From NCBI GenBank assembly GCA_030040395.1, contig JASHTU010000567.1:1-16025 (forward strand): a stretch of 16,025 nucleotides of DNA, read 5' to 3'. Positions 8,570 through 13,325 of the stretch are shown here, one piece after another. The stretch's first letter is position 1; every line of letters begins with the position of its first letter. The DNA comes from Acidobacteriaceae bacterium. Lineage in GTDB: Bacteria; Acidobacteriota; Terriglobia; Terriglobales; Acidobacteriaceae. The notes beneath the pieces were generated by a model, which did no database searches, was not told the origin of the DNA, and saw nothing but the letters and a program-made list of their open reading frames with translations. Made by a program: the position numbers and the translations under genes.

Positions 8570-8587
8570 ATCCGCCAAAAGTAGGAT
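8570..8587. promoter_or_regulatory. 18-bp imperfect dyad, copy B (candidate operator)
   Basis: The site reads ATCCGCCAAAAGTAGGAT and differs from copy A at 1280-1297 by one base (C to A at position 14), leaving 4-base arms ATCC/GGAT. It lies 351 bp upstream of the receptor ATG and has the same orientation relative to that gene as copy A has to the glycosidase gene. The next gene on its other side (DUF1795) ends 130 bp away and reads towards the site. Confidence 0.5.
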
Positions 8588-8600
8588 TTGGGAAGGTTTT

Positions 8601-8626
8601 GGCCAGCAGGCGCGAGGACGCTGGCC
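8601..8626. other. Hairpin (7-bp stem, 12-nt loop) near the end of the T6SS-linked gene run
   Basis: GGCCAGC and GCTGGCC form perfect arms. The hairpin lies about 90 bp past the stop of the DUF1795 gene on the minus strand and could mark the transcript end, but no T-run follows on either strand. GGCCAGC also occurs at a matching distance after dyad copy A (from 1312), so it may belong to a larger shared element instead. Confidence 0.3.
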
Positions 8627-8666
8627 GGTCCATGGGCTGCCGTCCAGAAAGGTTCCTCAATGACCG

Positions 8667-8693
8667 GACTCCCGAGCCAGCGACTCCCGAGCC
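8667..8693. repeat. Two tandem 12-bp direct repeats with 15-bp period
   Basis: GACTCCCGAGCC occurs at 8667-8678 and again, identical, at 8682-8693, separated by AGC. The pair lies just past the stop codon of the DUF1795 gene. No function is evident; it may be a small slippage duplication. Confidence 0.55.
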
Positions 8694-8716
8694 GGGCCCG
8701 TTTCGTTTGCCCAGGT

Positions 8717-9274
8717 TCAGGCCCGCTCCGGCTCGATGCGGACAAGCTTCATGAATTGATCGAAGTCTGGCCGTATCTTAAGCAGTTCGGATTCGAGAGT
8801 CGTCAGCGTGGCGATCCCGATCCACTTGCCGCTGCGCACGTAGTGCTGCACCTGGAAGACCGTGACCTGGTGCATCGGCCGGTGCTTGAGCATAAGCATC
8901 GCAGCTTCCTCGGCGCCGGGAAACTCCATTGGAGCGGGCCCGGCGAAGGCGGGCTCGAGGAAGGTTCTCTTCATCAACGTCACTTGCGCCTGGATGTAAA
9001 GTGCAAGCTGGTTGCCGGCGAGAAGCTGATCTTCCCGCAAATAGACATTGCTGGGGACCACGCCTTCACCCTGCTTCTGAATGCCGAACTCCGGCACCCA
9101 CGTCCAGCCGAAAGGAATGGCGGGAATAATCCATCGGCCGATCCGTGCGGCCGTGGCGTAGGCGGCGGTTTGTCCCGGATTCGCACTCATACGGATGCGG
9201 CTTGAGTGTATCCTTTCCCGAAACTCGGCCGCGTAGAACGGGGGATGCCGGAGCTTCGGCAATGGTTGAATCAC
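8717..9274 (-). CDS. DUF1795/DcrB-like protein, possible T6SS Eag-type chaperone
   Basis: This 185-residue protein has no signal peptide or membrane helix. Residues 45-183 look like the DUF1795/DcrB fold: an early strand pair (RWIIPAIPFGWTWVPE), then SNVYLREDQL at about 75-84, the helix LALYIQAQVTLMKRTFLEP, and a later strand region (MHQVTVFQVQHYVRSGKWIGIA). Proteins of this family often sit beside VgrG and PAAR genes, where Eag chaperones load effectors that have N-terminal membrane helices. The GTG at 9274 lies one base after the preceding stop, suggesting translational coupling. ATG 9190 (residue 29) is an alternative that gives 157 residues, closer to the bare domain, but it has no clear ribosome site. 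The family call rests on pattern recognition and context; the adjacent PAAR protein lacks the membrane helices that known Eag clients carry, so the client is uncertain. Confidence 0.68.
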   Translation of the reverse strand: MIQPLPKLRHPPFYAAEFRERIHSSRIRMSANPGQTAAYATAARIGRWIIPAIPFGWTWVPEFGIQKQGEGVVPSNVYLREDQLLAGNQLALYIQAQVTLMKRTFLEPAFAGPAPMEFPGAEEAAMLMLKHRPMHQVTVFQVQHYVRSGKWIGIATLTTLESELLKIRPDFDQFMKLVRIEPERA

Positions 9275-9275
9275 C

Positions 9276-9671
9276 TCAGGTAATTCCAGCGGCCGCGCAA
9301 AGCTGATAGGCGGCCATGACTACGGCCGTCTCGAGACGGTCAAGGTCCCCGGCGTGCTCCGGGCCGGCAAAATCGAGCGGAAACCCGTCAAGATGTCCGG
9401 CCAAGCCCAGCTGAATCCGGGCCAGTTGCGCCAGCGGGCCGGTTTCGCCGCTTTGAAACCGCGTATATGCATTCTGGATTTCGGCAAGCTCCTGTTCGAG
9501 CCGCGGCAGAGCCTCTGTTTGCCACATCAGAAAACCCGGAGTCGAGGAGTACGCGGGATTGAGGACACCCGCAGCCACCGCTGCGCGCACTTTGGTCACA
9601 AACGCCACGAACGCCGTCGCGAAGCGCTGCGCGTAATACTCGGGAACAGCGGGCGTAGGCTGGGATGTCAT
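9276..9671 (-). CDS. Small helical protein of unknown function, coupled to the PAAR gene
   Basis: This 131-residue protein is not recognised. It is probably mostly alpha-helical and soluble: residues 10-36 (YYAQRFATAFVAFVTKVRA and on) and 53-72 (ALPRLEQELAEIQNAYTRFQ) look like amphipathic helices, and the C-terminus (DRLETAVVMAAYQLCAAAG) like another. There is no signal peptide. Its ATG overlaps the stop of the PAAR gene as ATGA, and the DUF1795 gene starts one base after its own stop, so the three genes are probably co-translated. A longer reading of the same frame extends upstream through the Gln/Ala-rich part of the PAAR gene, but that part is a shadow. By position it could be an immunity protein, adaptor or chaperone for the PAAR protein; nothing in the sequence decides between these. 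Confidence 0.72.
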   Translation of the reverse strand: MTSQPTPAVPEYYAQRFATAFVAFVTKVRAAVAAGVLNPAYSSTPGFLMWQTEALPRLEQELAEIQNAYTRFQSGETGPLAQLARIQLGLAGHLDGFPLDFAGPEHAGDLDRLETAVVMAAYQLCAAAGIT

Positions 9672-10966
9672 AGGCCCTTCGGCAGATTTTGTTGCGCCGC
9701 TTGCTGCGTTTGTTGCCCTGCCTGCTGCGCGGCCTGCTGCGCTTTCTGGGCGGATTGTTGGGCTTGTTGTGTGGCTTGCTGCGTCTGCTGTTGGATCTGC
9801 TTCGCCGCTTGCTGGGCTTGGGCGGCGGCCTGCTGAGCGGCGGCTTTGCCCTGCGCGGTGGCGTTTTGCGCCTGCTGCTCGGCTTGCTGAGCCGCCTGCT
9901 GACTCTGCTGTACCGCCTGCTGGGCTTGCTTTTCCGCCTGCTGGGCGGCCTGCTGCGCCTGGGCCGCGGCCGCTTGCGCCTGCTGCGCCGCTTGTTGCGC
10001 AGCCTGCGTCGCTCCTTGCTGAGCTAGCTTGGCCGCCTGTTCCGCCTGTTGTTGGGCTTGTTGAGCCGCCTGCTGGGCGGCATTGGCTAGCGCTTGCGCC
10101 GCTTGCGCCGATTGTTGTGCGGCCAGTTGGGTTAGCTGCGCGGGTGTTGTCCAGGGTGCGGGCGTCAACTGGCTTGGAATCAATGCCCCGCGCGGCGCCC
10201 AGAGTTGCGTGCCCCCGCCATTCTGGCCGTCCATTGGCGATGCCGCACCCATCCACGCCTTAAGGCCTCCGGCGGGAACCTGAGCAACCGCCATCAATAA
10301 GCCCGCGTTCCAACCGCCAACTGCATTGTCTGCGCGCCACTGCGTTTCTGAGGCGGGAAGGTTGGGCGTCCAGTATGTGCCGACCGCCCCGGCCGGATTC
10401 CCGAGCACTCTGTATAACGTCGTGCCGGGCGGCACATTTACCGGCTGCGCCGTGGTGAATTTTGGAGTTTGCGCCGCAGGAAGATCGGGAAATCCTGGCG
10501 ATTGAAGCGTGATGGGCGGCAAAGGCGAGCCGGGAGGCGCCGATGTCTTGACGGTGCCGTCCTGCTGCAGTTCCGAAGTTGCCTGCGGATTGGTGGTGGT
10601 GGCCGGCGGTTGTGTGGGCACGGACGCACCCATCGCCTGAACGCCAACCACGGCGCCCGCGGCCCCCCCGCCTCCGGCCATGCCCACCAGCACCGTCGGG
10701 CAACCCATCACGGCGACATCGGGAGGGCCCACGCAGGTTAATTGATCCGTTTCCCGCGACTGCGGCATTTCGCCGACGATCACCGTCGTTGAGCCCAAAA
10801 TGAAAGGTCCGCCGACGTGCGGCACGATGCCGGTGACCATGGGACATACGTGCAGATCGCCAATCCGCGACGCGGGTAAGAATCCGATCAGCACGGTCGG
10901 AAAGCCCACGGTGACAATTCCGCCGTGGGCCGTCTGGCTGGTGATGGTGCACGCCGGCATCCCCAT
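9668..10966 (-). CDS. PAAR-domain T6SS spike protein with uncharacterised middle domain and Gln/Ala-rich tail
   Basis: This 432-residue protein starts with a PAAR domain (about residues 1-97), which caps the VgrG trimer as the sharpened tip of the T6SS spike. The typical pattern is visible: H14-GG, GFPTVLIGFLPASR, D37-L-H39-V-C41-P, H50, GGPFILGST, and C78/C89 as further candidate metal ligands. A Gly/Ala stretch and a Pro/Thr/Gln-rich linker (about 97-178) follow. A compact segment at about 180-262 (LYRV, GTYWTP, QWRADNAVGGWN, VPAGGLKAWMG, GGGTQLWAPRG) looks like a folded domain, possibly toxin-like. Residues 281-426 are almost all Gln and Ala with scattered Lys/Glu, probably coiled coil. 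AAGGAG lies 11 nt before the ATG. The gene follows vgrG by 107 bp and overlaps the next gene by ATGA. PAAR identity is confident; the function of the other two regions is unknown. Confidence 0.87.
   Translation of the reverse strand: MGMPACTITSQTAHGGIVTVGFPTVLIGFLPASRIGDLHVCPMVTGIVPHVGGPFILGSTTVIVGEMPQSRETDQLTCVGPPDVAVMGCPTVLVGMAGGGGAAGAVVGVQAMGASVPTQPPATTTNPQATSELQQDGTVKTSAPPGSPLPPITLQSPGFPDLPAAQTPKFTTAQPVNVPPGTTLYRVLGNPAGAVGTYWTPNLPASETQWRADNAVGGWNAGLLMAVAQVPAGGLKAWMGAASPMDGQNGGGTQLWAPRGALIPSQLTPAPWTTPAQLTQLAAQQSAQAAQALANAAQQAAQQAQQQAEQAAKLAQQGATQAAQQAAQQAQAAAAQAQQAAQQAEKQAQQAVQQSQQAAQQAEQQAQNATAQGKAAAQQAAAQAQQAAKQIQQQTQQATQQAQQSAQKAQQAAQQAGQQTQQAAQQNLPKGL
9689..10126 (-). repeat. Low-complexity Gln/Ala-coding tract (irregular QQA repeats)
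   Basis: About 146 codons of the PAAR gene consist almost only of Gln and Ala codons, seen on the plus strand as repeated GCCTGCTG/TTGCTG-type words. Units vary in spacing, and the codons differ between units, so this is a diverged repeat rather than a recent expansion. Alanines fall at about every third or fourth residue, giving an apparent heptad rhythm compatible with a helical coiled coil. Stop-free frames on the other strand and in the other phases here result from this bias. Confidence 0.8.
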
Positions 10967-10977
10967 GCTTTGTCTTT

Positions 10978-10983
10978 CTCCTT
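10978..10983 (-). promoter_or_regulatory. Ribosome binding site of the PAAR gene
   Basis: AAGGAG on the minus strand lies 11 nt before ATG 10966, slightly longer than ideal. It favours this ATG over the in-frame ATG two codons later, which would be even farther away. Confidence 0.55.
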
Positions 10984-11073
10984 ACCCTTTTCCGGCCCGC
11001 CTTCCGGCCTTCGTGTTTGTTGTAGCCCGCATGGTCCGGAATTCCCCATTCGCCCGACGCCCGGAAGAATTTC

Positions 11074-13263
11074 TTAGCTTTTCGGTTTCGACGGTGGATC
11101 GTCGCCGGGAAACGTTGGCGCCGTAGGCGCGGTTGGGTTGCCTGGCGATGACGGGCTCTGCGGCTGAGCAGGATTGGCCGGCGTTGGACCCCCGCCGCTG
11201 TTAATCATCACCATCGTGCCCATGATCGCAATGCCGGCGTCGGTGATCGAAATGAATCCTCCCGGCCCCACAATGCTCACTCCCGTCGATCCGCCGGTAA
11301 TGTTTACGCTCATTCCGCCCATCAAATTGATGGTTTGTCCGGCCGTGATGTTGCAGTTCTGCCCGGTTTGAACGTCCTGGTTTTGGGCAGCCTGAAGAGA
11401 ATGATTGGAGCCAATCTGTTGCACCAGGTTTTGGCCTACCGTCATCCCGTAGCTCTGCCCCACGCTCTCTTTAATGTTGCCGGTGACGGCGTGACTCCGA
11501 TCGCCGCCCACCTGCACAATCTGGTTGCCCTTCACGTTCAAATCGGCTTCGCCGTCCACTTCGTGAAGCTGCTTGCCTTTCACCAGCAGATGCGAATCCC
11601 CGTCCACTTCTTCAAACTGGTTCGAAGTGATCTTGGTGTGCTGCTCGTTGCCAACCAGCGTGTGCCAGTCGTGCTCCACGTGCAGGTCGTAGTCGCGCTC
11701 CGCGTTCATGAACACCTGCTCCTTGCCTTGCAGGTCCTCGAAGCGAAGCTCGTTGGCGTTGGCCGCACCCCCGTTTTTCGAGCTGCGGGTAAGGATTCCG
11801 GACAGCGTGTACTGGCCCGCCGGATCGTACTTGGGCATGTTGACGCCGTTGTATACGGAGCCCACCACAATGGGTTGATCCGGATCGCCCTCCATGAAAT
11901 CGATCAGCACCTCGTCGCCCACGCGCGGCCAATAGTATGTCCCCCATCCTTTGCCCGCCCAGGATTGCGCCACGCGCAGCAGCGTATTGTCCGGCGTGTT
12001 CGCCTTGCGCTCACGGTCCCACCAGAACTGCACGTTGACTCGGCCGTACTTGTCCATATACGACTCTTCGCCCGGGTTCCCAACCACCTTGCCCGTATGC
12101 ATGCCGTGCACCACCGGCTTTTCGGTCTTCATCGGCGGGCGATAGACAACCGTAGAAGGAATGGCGATAAAGCTGTTTTCGTAGGGCTGCGGAGGGGCCT
12201 GCGTGCGCGTCCGGTACGGAGGCAACTGCTGTACCGTGTGTTCGATATGGAGCAGCACGAATTTCACGTTGAGGGTCGCCTGCGGATGCTTCTGCAGTGT
12301 GAACGTGTAGCCGGACTGCATGCAAACCGCGTTCGATTCTCCCTCGACGATCAGCGTTCCTGCGTCGCTGCTGTCGCGGCGCATATTGTTCAGAAAGGTG
12401 GTCAGGTCGCCAATCTTCGAGTCCGAATCCGGCTTCTTCAGGTAAGCGGCCGCGCTATCGGCGTAGTCATACATTTCCCTGGGGTTCGATCCCAGCGGGC
12501 CTTTGGTGGGCGCGTTCGCCGCCGGGCTGGGAAGCGACTTGTACTGGATAAAGCTGTAGTCCCAGGCCGTGTGCTTGCCCGGCACGAGCGACGAGCGCGA
12601 CCGGAATTCGCGGATCACGAAATCGTAAAACCCCGACCTGGTGGTGGTTTCGGGCACATACCGGAACGTGTTCTGAACGTCGCATGCGCCCAGTGAATTC
12701 GAAGTATCGCCTATGGTGAAGGTGTGGTCGTTTTGCGTGTGCTTGAAGTAATAAAAGATTCCATGCTGCTCCATGAGCCGGGAAATGAAATCGAAATCCG
12801 ACTCCCGGTACTGGGTGCAGTATTCCATCGGCGTGTAGGTCCCTTGGGTTTGGATCGAGGTGCTGATCCCGTAGGCGCCGACCACCGCTTTGACCACGTC
12901 GACAACGGTCTGGTTTTGAAAGACACGCGTATTGCGGGTCTGCGTGAGCAGCCACAGATTGGGAACAATCGTGGCCCGATACATCAGAAATTCCGGGTCC
13001 CCGCCGGCCATTTCGAAGCTGGCGACGATCCCGTTGATGAATCGTTGCGTGCCGCTGTCGGTGGCCAGAATACCCACGCAGACCTTCTGGCCGACGATCT
13101 TCTTGGGATCGACGGTGGTGGTGGTTTGGGCTAAAAGGTCAAGCTCGTAGCGAAACAGCTCCGAAACGCCTTCCGAGCCCGCCAGGCGTTCCGGCAGCAG
13201 GACGTTTGCGCCCAGCGGACTGGTAAAGGAGAGCAGTCGATTTGTCAGTGCAAAAGCGCCCAT
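11074..13263 (-). CDS. tssI: Type VI secretion spike protein VgrG (TssI)
   Basis: This 729-residue protein forms the trimeric spike below the PAAR tip. Residues about 1-385 are the gp27-like hub (NRLLSFTSPLG, SELFRYELDLLAQ, YRESDFDFISRLMEQHGIFYY). The gp5-like OB fold is at about 400-475 (DKYGRVNVQFWWDR, WAGKGWG, WPRVGDEVLIDFMEGDPDQP, VVGSVYNG). From about 500 to 690 come short valine/glycine/asparagine repeats of the beta-helix needle (EVDGDSHLLVKGKQ, VGGDRSHAVTGN, SVNITGGSTGVSIVGPGG). The last 38 residues are a Pro/Ser/Thr-rich tail, not an enzymatic extension. The frame is open further upstream into clpV, but ATG 13263 gives the family-typical N-terminus, so the longer reading is rejected. 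No strong ribosome site is seen. It lies 62 bp after clpV and 107 bp before the PAAR gene, so the three are probably one operon. Confidence 0.96.
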   Translation of the reverse strand: MGAFALTNRLLSFTSPLGANVLLPERLAGSEGVSELFRYELDLLAQTTTTVDPKKIVGQKVCVGILATDSGTQRFINGIVASFEMAGGDPEFLMYRATIVPNLWLLTQTRNTRVFQNQTVVDVVKAVVGAYGISTSIQTQGTYTPMEYCTQYRESDFDFISRLMEQHGIFYYFKHTQNDHTFTIGDTSNSLGACDVQNTFRYVPETTTRSGFYDFVIREFRSRSSLVPGKHTAWDYSFIQYKSLPSPAANAPTKGPLGSNPREMYDYADSAAAYLKKPDSDSKIGDLTTFLNNMRRDSSDAGTLIVEGESNAVCMQSGYTFTLQKHPQATLNVKFVLLHIEHTVQQLPPYRTRTQAPPQPYENSFIAIPSTVVYRPPMKTEKPVVHGMHTGKVVGNPGEESYMDKYGRVNVQFWWDRERKANTPDNTLLRVAQSWAGKGWGTYYWPRVGDEVLIDFMEGDPDQPIVVGSVYNGVNMPKYDPAGQYTLSGILTRSSKNGGAANANELRFEDLQGKEQVFMNAERDYDLHVEHDWHTLVGNEQHTKITSNQFEEVDGDSHLLVKGKQLHEVDGEADLNVKGNQIVQVGGDRSHAVTGNIKESVGQSYGMTVGQNLVQQIGSNHSLQAAQNQDVQTGQNCNITAGQTINLMGGMSVNITGGSTGVSIVGPGGFISITDAGIAIMGTMVMINSGGGPTPANPAQPQSPSSPGNPTAPTAPTFPGDDPPSKPKS

Positions 13264-13325
13264 GTCGTCGTGCCCATATGGTGGTTGATTGAGTCCTCGC
13301 GTTTTCGCGTTCCCGCCGGCCTTGC

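Larger units (their letters stand above)
8220..8716. other. Long intergenic region between T6SS-linked genes and the TonB receptor
   Basis: These 497 bp separate the DUF1795 stop from the receptor start, both on the minus strand, and probably hold the receptor promoter and the end of the T6SS-linked transcript. They contain the second 18-bp dyad copy, a 15-bp perfect dyad, a 12-bp palindrome CTCGGCGCCGAG at 8262-8273, a hairpin and a tandem 12-bp repeat. A minus-strand frame of 82 codons (8239-8487) begins with TTG, lacks a ribosome site and shows no recognisable features, so I do not call it a gene. Confidence 0.6.

Noticed and set aside
8462..8626. A small non-coding RNA or intrinsic terminator upstream of the receptor
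   Set aside because: The only hairpins seen lack a following T-run, and no promoter-hairpin-terminator arrangement could be supported.
9276..10256. A 326-codon reading of the frame that holds the 131-residue gene
   Set aside because: Its N-terminal 195 codons are an out-of-frame reading of the PAAR middle and Gln/Ala tract (Gly/Ala/Ser/Arg-rich). Only the part from ATG 9671 looks like a protein.
11335..12696. A 453-codon open frame on the plus strand
   Set aside because: It is antisense to the VgrG hub, OB fold and needle region and has no family-like features.
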